Part shown: positions 53,226 through 61,371 of the stretch, in pieces
How the letters are laid out: each line of letters begins with the position of its first letter
Position numbering within the stretch: the stretch's first letter is position 1
Assembly (NCBI GenBank): GCA_947302655.1
Contig: CAMYVW010000001.1
Coordinates: 186,001-250,000 of the forward strand
Source of the DNA: an uncultured Mycoplasmatota bacterium
GTDB lineage: Bacteria > Bacillota_I > Bacilli_A > RF39 > UBA660
Direction: 5' to 3'
Length of the DNA: 64,000 nucleotides
Notes under the pieces: generated by a model
Told to the model about the DNA's origin: nothing
Database searches by the model: none
The model's input: the letters and a program-made list of their open reading frames with translations, nothing else
Position numbers and translations under genes: made by a program

Positions 53226-54476
53226 ATGAAAAAGAAAATTTGTTTACTTATTATAGTTGCATTACTATTAGTATTTAGTATTTTCTTGTTATTTAATAAA
53301 ATAATATTAAAAAATAATAATGAAAATAAATCATCAAAAGTTGGTAGTTACAACATTAAATTAATTAAGGCAACAAAGGATAATAAGAATTATTTAGTTA
53401 GTCCATATTCTATTGAAATTGCCCTTAATATGCTAAAAGAAGGAGCAGATAATAACACACAAAAAGAATTAGAAAAACTGCTACCTGATAGAAAGATAAA
53501 TAATGTCTATGTTAAAGATAGAATAAATGTTGCTAATTCTTTATTTATTAGAAATACATATAAAAATAAAGTAAAAGATTCATATAAAGATAAGTTAGTT
53601 AATGATTATGATTCTGAAATCTTATATGATAATTTTAAAACTCCAGATGTAATAAATAACTGGGTTGATAACAAAACTAACGGAATGATTAATAAGGTTA
53701 TAGATGAAGTTCCAGAAGACATGGTAGTTGGTCTTGCCAACGCTATTGCAATTGATGTTGATTGGGCTTCAGAATTCGAATGCTTTAATACTACTGCTGA
53801 AAAATTTACAAAAGATGATGGAAGTATAATTAAAGTTGAAATGATGCATAATTCATATGAAAACGGCGCTAAATATATTAAAACAAAAGATGCAACAGGA
53901 ATTATCATTCCATATAAATCATATGATAGCAAAACTGGTAATGTAGATTATGATGACGGAACAAATCTAGAGTTTGTAGGTATTTTACCTGAAAAAAGTG
54001 TTGATTCATATATTGATAGTTTAACTGATGCTAAACTTAATGAATTATTTAAAAATGCTAAATCTTCATCAAGTAAATATGAGATTAATTTATCTTTACC
54101 AAAATTTAAATATGAGTATGAAGTTAAAGACTTTACTAAGGCTTTAAATAACCTAGGTATTAAAGATGCATTTAATCCTAAAAAAGCTGATTTTACTAAT
54201 ATGATTGATAAAAAAGATATGGAAAATAATATCTATGTTGGTACAGCAGTTCATAAAACATACATTGATTTAAATGAAAAAGGTACAAAGGCAGCTGCAG
54301 TAACATTCTTTGGAATGAAGAATTTTGCTGCAATTGATGAAGAAAAAGAATCTGTTGATATTATCTTTAATAAGCCATTTGTGTATATGATTAGAGATAA
54401 AGAGACTAAAGAAATGTTGTTCTTCGGTGCAGTATTTGAACCAAATAAGTGGACTGGATCAACTTGTGGTAATTAA
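53226..54476 (+). CDS. Serpin-family protease inhibitor, secreted or membrane-anchored
   Basis: 416 aa. A basic start with one hydrophobic stretch (about 5-24) serves as signal or anchor; there is no lipobox. From about 50 the serpin fold is clear: YLVSPYSIEIALNML, NAIAIDVDWASEF, and the hinge EKGTKAAAVT followed by a reactive loop and FNKPFVYMIRD and FGAVFEP. Counting from the hinge Glu as P17 gives P1 Phe (codon 54324-54326), suggesting chymotrypsin-like targets. Ends with WTGSTCGN. ATG 53226 is chosen; an upstream ATG (53205) has no SD. It has its own terminators on both sides. Confidence 0.9.
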   Translation: MKKKICLLIIVALLLVFSIFLLFNKIILKNNNENKSSKVGSYNIKLIKATKDNKNYLVSPYSIEIALNMLKEGADNNTQKELEKLLPDRKINNVYVKDRINVANSLFIRNTYKNKVKDSYKDKLVNDYDSEILYDNFKTPDVINNWVDNKTNGMINKVIDEVPEDMVVGLANAIAIDVDWASEFECFNTTAEKFTKDDGSIIKVEMMHNSYENGAKYIKTKDATGIIIPYKSYDSKTGNVDYDDGTNLEFVGILPEKSVDSYIDSLTDAKLNELFKNAKSSSSKYEINLSLPKFKYEYEVKDFTKALNNLGIKDAFNPKKADFTNMIDKKDMENNIYVGTAVHKTYIDLNEKGTKAAAVTFFGMKNFAAIDEEKESVDIIFNKPFVYMIRDKETKEMLFFGAVFEPNKWTGSTCGN

Positions 54477-54483
54477 AACTAAA

Positions 54484-54510
54484 AAAGGGTAGATTATTCT
54501 ATCTTTTTTT
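54484..54510 (+). terminator. Terminator after serpin gene
   Basis: aaagggtaga (54484-54493) pairs with tctatctttt (54498-54507) using G:T pairs, followed by T residues. Confidence 0.7.
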
Positions 54511-54536
54511 GTGATATAATTATATTGGTGAATAAT

Positions 54537-55556
54537 ATGAATCATATTATGGATTTATCAAGAGAGTCATGGAAAAGGTATTTTGAAAGTATAAATGAAA
54601 AAACATTTAAAGCAACACAGATAATTGAATGGCTTTATAGTAAAAAAGAATATAATCCTAATAATTGGACTAATTTTAAAAATGAAACAAGAGAAATAAT
54701 TTCATCTTCATTTAAACATAACTTTATAAAAATAGTAAAAAAAGAAGAGGATAATTTAACTAAAAAATATTTATTTGAACTTGAAGATAATAATCATATT
54801 GAAGCCGTGTTAATGAGTCATGATTATGGCTTATCTATTTGTGTATCAAGCCAAGTTGGTTGTAATATGGGGTGCACATTTTGTGAAAGTGGAAGACTTA
54901 AAAAAGTTAGAAACCTTGAAACCTATGAAATGGTAGAGCAAATATTATTAATTGAAGAAGATATAAAAAAGAGAATATCAAGTGTTGTAATCATGGGAAT
55001 CGGTGAACCACTAGATAATTATGATAACGTTATTGAATTTATTAAAATCATTAATGATGATAAAGGTATTGCCATTGGAGCAAGACATATAACACTTTCC
55101 ACTTGTGGACTTATTCCTAAAATAAAAGAATTACAAGAATTACCACTTCAAATAAATTTGGCGATATCACTTCATGCATCTAATAATGAATTAAGAAGTA
55201 AGATTATGCCAATTAATAAAGTATATAAATTAGACGATATTTTGCTAACAGTTGACGAATATATTAAACATACTAATAGACGAGTAACCATAGAATATGT
55301 TATGCTTAATAATGTAAATGATAATGAAGAAAATGCAAAGGAACTAATTAACTTGCTGAAAGGTAAAAATGTTTACGTTAATTTAATTCCTTATAATGAA
55401 ACAAGTCATATTATTTATAAAAAGAGTCCAAAAGATAAAATATTAAAATTTTATGATATACTTAAAAAAGGTGGAATAAACGTAACCATAAGAAAAGAAT
55501 TTGGTTCTAAAATTTCTGCTGCATGTGGACAACTTAGAAGTAAAGAGGTGAAATAA
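54537..55556 (+). CDS. rlmN: 23S rRNA/tRNA (adenine-C2)-methyltransferase RlmN
   Basis: 339 aa radical-SAM enzyme that methylates C2 of A2503 in 23S rRNA and A37 in some tRNAs. The iron-sulfur motif CNMGCTFC (CxxxCxxC) is near residue 105. The conserved Cys residues are seen in LSTCGLIPKI and near the C-terminus in AACGQLR. ATG 54537 has SD ttggtg six bases upstream; TTG/GTG codons before it are part of the SD. First gene of the rlmN-prpC-prkC-rsgA-rpe operon as in Bacillus. Confidence 0.96.
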   Translation: MNHIMDLSRESWKRYFESINEKTFKATQIIEWLYSKKEYNPNNWTNFKNETREIISSSFKHNFIKIVKKEEDNLTKKYLFELEDNNHIEAVLMSHDYGLSICVSSQVGCNMGCTFCESGRLKKVRNLETYEMVEQILLIEEDIKKRISSVVIMGIGEPLDNYDNVIEFIKIINDDKGIAIGARHITLSTCGLIPKIKELQELPLQINLAISLHASNNELRSKIMPINKVYKLDDILLTVDEYIKHTNRRVTIEYVMLNNVNDNEENAKELINLLKGKNVYVNLIPYNETSHIIYKKSPKDKILKFYDILKKGGINVTIRKEFGSKISAACGQLRSKEVK

Positions 55557-56303
55557 ATGAGAACATTTTATTTAACTGACGTCGGAAAAATTAGAAGTCA
55601 TAATGAGGATAGTGTAACAATTTTAAAGAATAATTCTAATGAATATTTACTTGTTGTTGCAGATGGAATGGGTGGACATAGAAAAGGTGAGGTAGCATCA
55701 CAACTTGTTGTTAACTACCTTGCAAAAGTATTTTCATCAATGGATACAATTGGAGATAAAGCTAATGCTATAAATTGGCTTAAAGCCATACTTGATGAAA
55801 TGAATGATCAAATTATTGAATATGGTAAGACTCATGTTGATTCAAGTGGACTTGGAACAACAGTAGTTGTATCAATTGTAACTAATGATTTCCTTTTAAT
55901 AGGAAACGTCGGAGATTCTTCTGGTTATGTTATGAAAAGTGGAAAACTTCATAAAGTTACTAAGCCACATACATTAGTAAATTTACTTGTTGAATCTGGT
56001 GATATAACTGAAGAAGAAGCAAGAAATCATCCAAAGAAAAATGTTTTACTTAAAGCTTTAGGTTCCGGAGAAAAAGCTGAACCAGATATTCTAGATGTTG
56101 ATAATGATTGTGATGCTGTACTACTATGTAGTGATGGCTTAACAAATATGTTAACTGATGAACAAATCGAAAAAGTTTTACTTGATGAAACTTTAGATTA
56201 TGAAGAAAAGATTATTAAACTAGTAAGAAAAGCAAATGCAAGAGGTGGAGTTGATAATATCTCTATTGCTTATCTAGATAGGAAAGGAAGTGAAACATTA
56301 TGA
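55557..56303 (+). CDS. prpC: PP2C-type Ser/Thr protein phosphatase PrpC (Stp)
   Basis: 248 aa. Mn2+/Mg2+-dependent phosphatase that opposes PrkC. Motifs: a first RSHNEDS, VADGMGGHRKGE, a GDSSGYVM segment, SDGLTNM and GGVDNISI with metal-binding Asp residues. It begins immediately after the rlmN stop with SD aaagaggtg, and its TGA stop overlaps prkC by 4 nt, a coupled pair. Confidence 0.96.
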   Translation: MRTFYLTDVGKIRSHNEDSVTILKNNSNEYLLVVADGMGGHRKGEVASQLVVNYLAKVFSSMDTIGDKANAINWLKAILDEMNDQIIEYGKTHVDSSGLGTTVVVSIVTNDFLLIGNVGDSSGYVMKSGKLHKVTKPHTLVNLLVESGDITEEEARNHPKKNVLLKALGSGEKAEPDILDVDNDCDAVLLCSDGLTNMLTDEQIEKVLLDETLDYEEKIIKLVRKANARGGVDNISIAYLDRKGSETL

Positions 56304-58057
56304 TCGTTAAGGGTCAAAAGATTTCCGATCGTTACCAAATAATTAAAAGTATTGGTGAAGGCGGAATGGCTAATGTTTATTTAGCGTATGACACTATATT
56401 AGATCGTAATGTTGCTGTTAAGATTTTAAGGGGAGACTTAGCAAGTGATGAAAAATTTGTAAGGCGTTTTCAAAGAGAAGCTCTAGCAGCTAGTAGCCTT
56501 TACAATCAAAATATAGTGGAAGTATACGACGTTGGTGAAGATAACGGAATGTATTATATAGTAATGGAATATATTGATGGTAAACATCTAAAAACATTAC
56601 TTAAGAAGCGTGGAAAATTAACTGTATCTGAAGCCATAGATATAATGATGCAAATAGCATCAGGTTTATCTGTTGCTCATGATCAGTATTTAATACATAG
56701 AGATATTAAACCACAAAATATTATGATACTTGAAAATGGTTTAGTAAAAATAACTGACTTTGGTATTGCTATGGCAATGAACTCAACACAACTTACTCAA
56801 ACAAATTCAGTAATGGGAAGTGTACACTATTTACCTCCAGAACAAGCAAGTGGTAAAGGTGCATCACTTCAATCTGATATTTATTCAATGGGTATTTTAA
56901 TGTATGAACTATTAACAGGTAAACTTCCATACCATGGAGATAATGCTGTTGAAATAGCTCTAAAACATTTAAAAGAACCTCTTCCATCAATAAGAGAAGA
57001 GCTTCCAACAATACCTCAAAGTGTTGAAAATATTATTATTAAAGCAACAGCTAAAAATCCTAAAAATAGATATGCTGATGCCAAAGAAATGTATGAAGAT
57101 TTAAAAACATGTTTAGATGATAATAGATTAAATGAAGATAAATATGTTTTGAAATATCCTGAAAATGATTACGATGAAACAAAAATGCTTAAAGTAATTA
57201 AAGAAAAGGAAAAAGAAGAACAAACTGATAAGAAAAAGGTAGATGCAAAAAAATCAAAGAAGGTAAAAAAAGAAGTACCTACTGAAATAAAAAAACAAAA
57301 CAAGTTTTTAATTATCCTTGCATCTATATTTACCGGACTTGTACTCGTTATTACTTCTTTAGTTATACTAATACCAGTAATAACATCAAAATCACAAATT
57401 GAAGTTCCTGACGTAACTAATAAAACACTTAAGGAAGCAACTAAAATTATTCAAAGCAAAGGATTCCAAATAAGTGAAGAACAAGTTGAACAAGCATCTG
57501 AAACAGTTAAAGAAGGATATGTTATAAAAACAAATCCAGTAGCTGGAACTAAACGTAAAAAAGGCTATGAAATAGTTTTATATGTTTCTTTAGGTGATGC
57601 TAATATAGTTGTTGAAAACTATACTGGTAAAAATTTCTCAGAAGTAAAAGGTGCTCTTGAAGCTCAAAAGATTAAAGTATTAAGAGAAGAACAAGAACTT
57701 GAAGGCGATGATACTGCTGAAGAAAATGAAATTATTGGTCAATCAATAGAGGCAGGTCAAAGAATAGCTGCAGGTGATACAATTACTTTATATGTTGCAG
57801 ATAAATCTAAAAAATATCCTGACTTTACAAATGGTGAGTGGAATGAAATATCAGTAAAAGCCTTTGCTGAAGAAAATGGTCTTAAAGTTCCAGAAGTTAT
57901 TTATAAAGAAGATCTTGAAAAAGAAAATGGAACTATTGTTGATCAAAATCCACATGAAGGATATACTATTAGAGAAGGTCAAAGCTTTAGAATTACGGTA
58001 ATAGATAATAGTAATGTTCAAGAAGATAATCCAGATGACGATAGTAACTGGCATTAA
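56300..58057 (+). CDS. prkC: PASTA-domain Ser/Thr protein kinase PrkC (StkP)
   Basis: 585 aa membrane kinase. Kinase domain about 10-270: GEGGMANVYLAYD, AVKILR Lys, HRDIKPQN and TDFGIAM. A Lys-rich juxtamembrane segment leads to one membrane helix (about 333-357), then three PASTA domains outside that sense muropeptides or lipid II (starting EVPDVTNKTLKEA, VVENYTGKNF, and YPDFTNGEWNEIS). It controls cell-wall growth and, in spore formers, germination. Overlaps prpC by ATGA. Confidence 0.97.
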   Translation: MIVKGQKISDRYQIIKSIGEGGMANVYLAYDTILDRNVAVKILRGDLASDEKFVRRFQREALAASSLYNQNIVEVYDVGEDNGMYYIVMEYIDGKHLKTLLKKRGKLTVSEAIDIMMQIASGLSVAHDQYLIHRDIKPQNIMILENGLVKITDFGIAMAMNSTQLTQTNSVMGSVHYLPPEQASGKGASLQSDIYSMGILMYELLTGKLPYHGDNAVEIALKHLKEPLPSIREELPTIPQSVENIIIKATAKNPKNRYADAKEMYEDLKTCLDDNRLNEDKYVLKYPENDYDETKMLKVIKEKEKEEQTDKKKVDAKKSKKVKKEVPTEIKKQNKFLIILASIFTGLVLVITSLVILIPVITSKSQIEVPDVTNKTLKEATKIIQSKGFQISEEQVEQASETVKEGYVIKTNPVAGTKRKKGYEIVLYVSLGDANIVVENYTGKNFSEVKGALEAQKIKVLREEQELEGDDTAEENEIIGQSIEAGQRIAAGDTITLYVADKSKKYPDFTNGEWNEISVKAFAEENGLKVPEVIYKEDLEKENGTIVDQNPHEGYTIREGQSFRITVIDNSNVQEDNPDDDSNWH

Positions 58058-58069
58058 AATGGATATATT

Positions 58070-58903
58070 ATGAATGGTCAAATTGTAAAAATAATAAGTA
58101 ATTTATATACTGTTAAGTCAGGTAATGATTTAATAGAATGTCGTGCAAGAGGAAAGTTCCGCTATGAAAAGGAGGTTCCTCTTGTTGGCGATTTAGTAGA
58201 AATAGATCCTAAAGAAAAATATATATTAAAAATACTAGAAAGAAGAAACTACTTAAATCGTCCATCAATAAGTAATGTTGATGTAGCTTTAATTATAACA
58301 AGCATAAAAAAACCGGATATATCTTTTAATTTACTTGATAAATTAATTTTAGTTATAAAAGAAAAAAACATCGAACCTGTAATATGTATTAGTAAGCTTG
58401 ATCTAGTACCATTTCTAAAAAGAAATAAGTATAGAAAAACATTGAAATATTATGAAAGTATTGGCATAAAAGTATTTTATAATAGCAATTTAAATCCATT
58501 AGTTAAATATTTAAAAGGCAAATTAGTTGTTTTAACTGGTCAAACAGGAGCAGGAAAATCAACTCTTTTAAATAAACTTGATAAAAAATTAAATCTAGAT
58601 ACTAATCCAATATCTGAAGCCTTAGGTCGTGGTGTTCATACAACAAGACATACTGAGATTCATGAAATAAACGGTATTTCTTTTGCAGATACTCCAGGTT
58701 TTTCATCACTTGATTTAACTGATATAACTAAAGAGAATATTAAACTTGGTTTTCCAGAGTTTGATAAATATCCGTGTGATTTTAAAGACTGTGCTCATAT
58801 TGATGAAAAAAACTGTAGTGTGAAAGAAGCCGTAAATAATAACAAAATTCTTAAATCAAGATACGATAGTTATTTGTCGTTTTATAAGGAGATAAAAAAA
58901 TGA
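58070..58903 (+). CDS. rsgA: Ribosome small subunit biogenesis GTPase RsgA
   Basis: 277 aa circularly permuted GTPase. N-terminal OB fold, then G4 (ISKLDLV) before G1 (GQTGAGKST) and G3 (DTPGFSS), the permuted order. C-terminal zinc site in CDFKDCAH and CSVKEAV. Matures the 30S subunit. The SD is poor (tggata), so coupling to prkC termination is likely. Overlaps rpe by ATGA. Confidence 0.96.
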   Translation: MNGQIVKIISNLYTVKSGNDLIECRARGKFRYEKEVPLVGDLVEIDPKEKYILKILERRNYLNRPSISNVDVALIITSIKKPDISFNLLDKLILVIKEKNIEPVICISKLDLVPFLKRNKYRKTLKYYESIGIKVFYNSNLNPLVKYLKGKLVVLTGQTGAGKSTLLNKLDKKLNLDTNPISEALGRGVHTTRHTEIHEINGISFADTPGFSSLDLTDITKENIKLGFPEFDKYPCDFKDCAHIDEKNCSVKEAVNNNKILKSRYDSYLSFYKEIKK

Positions 58904-59535
58904 TTAGTGTTTCTTACTTAAAAAGCGTATATGATTTTGAAAAAACCATCAATTTACTTGATGATATTAAAGGTATTAATTACATTCATCTTGATTTAAT
59001 GGATGGTAAGTATGTTTCAGAAAATAACATTGATATTATAAAAATAAAAGGAGGTTTTAAAAATATATCTAAACCAAAAGATATTCATCTTATGGTTAGT
59101 AATCCTCTTTTATATATAAATGATTTAAAAGAAATAAAACCTGACATTATTACTTTTCATCCAGATGCAGTTGATGATCCAATGAAAGTAATAAATACTA
59201 TTAAAGAATTAGATATTAAAGTTGGAATAGCCATTAACTACGATGTTGATGTAGAAGATTACGAAAAGCTTTATAAATATGCTGATAATATTTTAATAAT
59301 GAGTGTTCAAGCTGGTTATGGTGGTCAAGAATTTAAAAAAGATGTTATTTCAAAAATAGAATACTTTACTAATTTAAAAGATGATGGTGAGGAATTCTTA
59401 CTTGAAATAGATGGTGGTATAAATGCAGATATATATCATAAATTACAAAAATATCCAATAGATATTTTTGTAATTGGTGCATACATATGCACTAATGAAA
59501 ACTTTGAAAGGCCACTAAAAAAGATATTAAATTAG
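58900..59535 (+). CDS. rpe: Ribulose-phosphate 3-epimerase
   Basis: 211 aa TIM-barrel enzyme of the pentose phosphate pathway. Conserved segments: IHLDLMDGKYV (catalytic Asp and metal His), HLMVSNP, MSVQAGYGGQEF with the usual PGFGGQ slightly altered to AGYGGQ, and LEIDGGI (second Asp). Slightly short; the AGYGGQ change in the phosphate-binding loop leaves room for a related hexulose epimerase. Overlaps rsgA by 4 nt; SD aaggag. Confidence 0.88.
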   Translation: MISVSYLKSVYDFEKTINLLDDIKGINYIHLDLMDGKYVSENNIDIIKIKGGFKNISKPKDIHLMVSNPLLYINDLKEIKPDIITFHPDAVDDPMKVINTIKELDIKVGIAINYDVDVEDYEKLYKYADNILIMSVQAGYGGQEFKKDVISKIEYFTNLKDDGEEFLLEIDGGINADIYHKLQKYPIDIFVIGAYICTNENFERPLKKILN

Positions 59536-59539
59536 AATT

Positions 59540-59575
59540 AAAAAGAAATCACTTAAACGTGATTTCTTTTTATTT
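59540..59575 (+). terminator. Terminator of rlmN-rpe operon
   Basis: aaaaagaaatcac (59540-59552) pairs with gtgatttcttttt (59559-59571), 6-nt loop. Confidence 0.9.
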
Positions 59576-59625
59576 GACTTTCTATTATGTATCACCTAAA
59601 ATAAAAATATAGGTAGGGTGGTTTT

Positions 59626-60453
59626 GTGAGAGTAGATAATGTATATGTTAGAAAACTAAATGAACTTTATGAAGTTGGATATATAGATAAAGTAAAAAGA
59701 TATTATTTGATGTGTAAAGATACATTATTAAATGAATATCCCTTTATTGAAAATTATAATGATGAAGTAATGAGCATCTATATAGCGTATTATTTTCAAT
59801 CAATTGCAATTAATACTGATGAGTATAAACATATTACAGATTATTTAGATTATGATAATTTATCTGATAATGATAGAAATGCTATTATTACATATTATAG
59901 TGATTCTATACTTGAATGGATGGAATCTATATACGAACTTGAATACAATACAGATGAAAACGCTAAAAGTTCATATAAATCATATAAAATATCATGCATA
60001 AATGAATATTCAGAAAATAAATTTACTAATAAATTTATGAAAGATTGCTATAATGAGATATTTGAAACAACTGTTAAAGTATATTTTTTAAATAATAAAT
60101 TAGATCTAGAAAAAATCGATATGGATGTTGAAGGGGATAAATTATATACTAACGCTTTATATGTATTATATGTTCTTCTTTCTAAAGGTTTTAGAAAAGA
60201 GTATGAAAATAATAAAAGAAAACTAATTAAAGCATTTAAAAATATAGAATATAATGAAGCTTTAGAAATCACTAATACATATTTTTTAAGTTTAGATGAT
60301 GAACTATGTTCTTTCGAAGAGTTTATGGAACTTAGAAATTTAAGAAAAGATATTGCTAGAGAAGTTATAAGATTTGCTGATAACGAAATAGAAGAACAAA
60401 AACTAAACCCTAAATATCAAAGAAGATTAATTAAACAAAAAAACAATGAATAA
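59626..60453 (+). CDS. Protein of unknown function
   Basis: 275 aa, GTG start with SD tagggtgg. Soluble, predicted mainly helical, very rich in Tyr, Asn, Glu and Lys, with few Gly or Pro and no signal peptide or membrane segment. Helical-repeat type segments (RNAIITYYSDSILEWMESIYELEY) suggest a scaffold or TPR-like fold, but no family is recognised. Its stop is adjacent to the stop of convergent rpmB. Confidence 0.7.
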   Translation: MRVDNVYVRKLNELYEVGYIDKVKRYYLMCKDTLLNEYPFIENYNDEVMSIYIAYYFQSIAINTDEYKHITDYLDYDNLSDNDRNAIITYYSDSILEWMESIYELEYNTDENAKSSYKSYKISCINEYSENKFTNKFMKDCYNEIFETTVKVYFLNNKLDLEKIDMDVEGDKLYTNALYVLYVLLSKGFRKEYENNKRKLIKAFKNIEYNEALEITNTYFLSLDDELCSFEEFMELRNLRKDIAREVIRFADNEIEEQKLNPKYQRRLIKQKNNE

Positions 60454-60472
60454 TTATTTATTCATTGTTTTT
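60439..60472. terminator. Bidirectional terminator made of both coding ends
   Basis: aaaaacaatgaata (60439-60452) pairs with tattcattgttttt (60459-60472). The two stop codons of the convergent genes, TAA at 60451-60453 and its opposite at 60454-60456, fall in the upper stem and loop; runs of A on the left and T on the right serve both strands. Confidence 0.8.
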
Positions 60473-60615
60473 GCTTCTCTTGCACTAATAATTACTTTTT
60501 GTCCATTAATAGTCTTTTTTTGAAGATTTGGTTTTTGTTTTGTTTTTGTTGCATTACATGCGTGACTTCTTAAGTTACCAGTTAATGGTTTTTTCTTTGT
60601 TACTTTTGTTGCCAT
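60454..60615 (-). CDS. rpmB: 50S ribosomal protein L28
   Basis: 53 aa, encoded on the reverse strand and short enough to be missed by length cut-offs. TGNLRSHACNAT, then KPNLQKKTINGQKVIISAREAKT, matches L28 (family: GNNRSHAMNASKR, NLQKVRI...KVYVSARALK). The usual N-terminal zinc-type start (ARKC) is replaced by ATKVTKKKPL and the protein is about ten residues shorter than Bacillus L28. SD ggaggtgg precedes the ATG, and a good promoter lies upstream. In Bacillus rpmB also lies near rpe. Confidence 0.93.
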   Translation of the reverse strand: MATKVTKKKPLTGNLRSHACNATKTKQKPNLQKKTINGQKVIISAREAKTMNK

Positions 60616-60645
60616 AATATGCCACCTCCAATTAATTACCTAAAA

Positions 60646-60674
60646 ACTATACCAAAATATAGCTTGAAAGTCAA
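60646..60674 (-). promoter_or_regulatory. SigA promoter of rpmB
   Basis: On the reverse strand TTGACT (60674-60669), 17-nt spacer, TATAGT (60651-60646). The remaining stretch up to 60803 is AT-rich with no gene seen. Confidence 0.7.
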
Positions 60675-60803
60675 ATAAATAAGGCTTTTCATAATATTTT
60701 ATGTTCTAAATAAGATGTATATTATATGTTAAACTACAATTATTTTTTATTTTATAAATTTTATTGATAGTTTATACTTTTAATTAAGTGAGGTTTATAT
60801 TAC

Positions 60804-61238
60804 ATGAAAAAGGGATTAATGTATAAAATAATATCTTGTACTTTTCTTTTAGTATTTATGTATCTTGCTGCATCTTGCTCTATATCAAATGATAAAACTG
60901 AAGACAATGGGATTAAAAAATCTTATGATAACGTTGAAGAAGCCAAAAAAATTTCATTTGCAGATGAAGCTATGGCATTTGTAAGAGCTGCTCAAGAAGC
61001 ATATGTTACATCAGCAGTGGAAGGTGTAGATAAAACATGCTTTACTGTTTCTGAACTTATTGATGGCTTTGTTTCAACTAATAGTCCAGATAAGTACTAT
61101 GGTATAGTTGAAAAGATTTCTGATAACGAATGGAAAATATATGTTAGTAACGGAAAATATTCCATTGATGGTAAAAAATTTCCTTTAAGTAAAAATGATG
61201 TTATTAAATCAAAAGATATTTCGAAAACTAAATGTTAA
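60804..61238 (+). CDS. Lipoprotein with pilin-like globular domain
   Basis: 144 aa. The signal peptide ends in lipobox AASC, so the protein is lipid-anchored outside the membrane through Cys25. The mature part runs AMAFVRAAQEAYVTSA, then KTCFTVSELIDGFV, YYGIVE and WKIYVSNGKYSIDG. This order and spacing resembles the globular half of the pseudopilin at 19011 (KKCYSI, VGSVEV, KVWLTNGDMYIDG). It therefore looks like a pilin head on a lipid anchor in place of the pilin helix. Two Cys (55 residues from the end and the last residue) may pair. SD gtgagg. Confidence 0.72.
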   Translation: MKKGLMYKIISCTFLLVFMYLAASCSISNDKTEDNGIKKSYDNVEEAKKISFADEAMAFVRAAQEAYVTSAVEGVDKTCFTVSELIDGFVSTNSPDKYYGIVEKISDNEWKIYVSNGKYSIDGKKFPLSKNDVIKSKDISKTKC

Positions 61239-61244
61239 ATTAAA

Positions 61245-61275
61245 AAAAAGTGTGAATAATTTCACACTTTTTTTA
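61245..61275 (+). terminator. Terminator after lipoprotein gene
   Basis: aaaaagtgtgaa (61245-61256) pairs with ttcacacttttt (61261-61272), 4-nt loop. Confidence 0.9.
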
Positions 61276-61371
61276 TTGATATATATTAAATTTATTATTA
61301 AAATATTTATAAATACACATTACCATGATAGTGTGTGATATACTTTAATTAAAAGTAAGGGTGGTGATTAT

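Noticed and set aside
56301-56303. Use of TGA as a tryptophan codon (Mycoplasma-type code)
   Set aside because: prpC and rsgA end at TGA in ATGA overlaps at family-typical lengths, and Trp residues are TGG throughout, so the standard code applies.
60616-60803. spoVM near rpmB, as in Bacillus
   Set aside because: No 26-codon frame beginning like MKFYTIKLPK was found between rpe and the lipoprotein gene on either strand.
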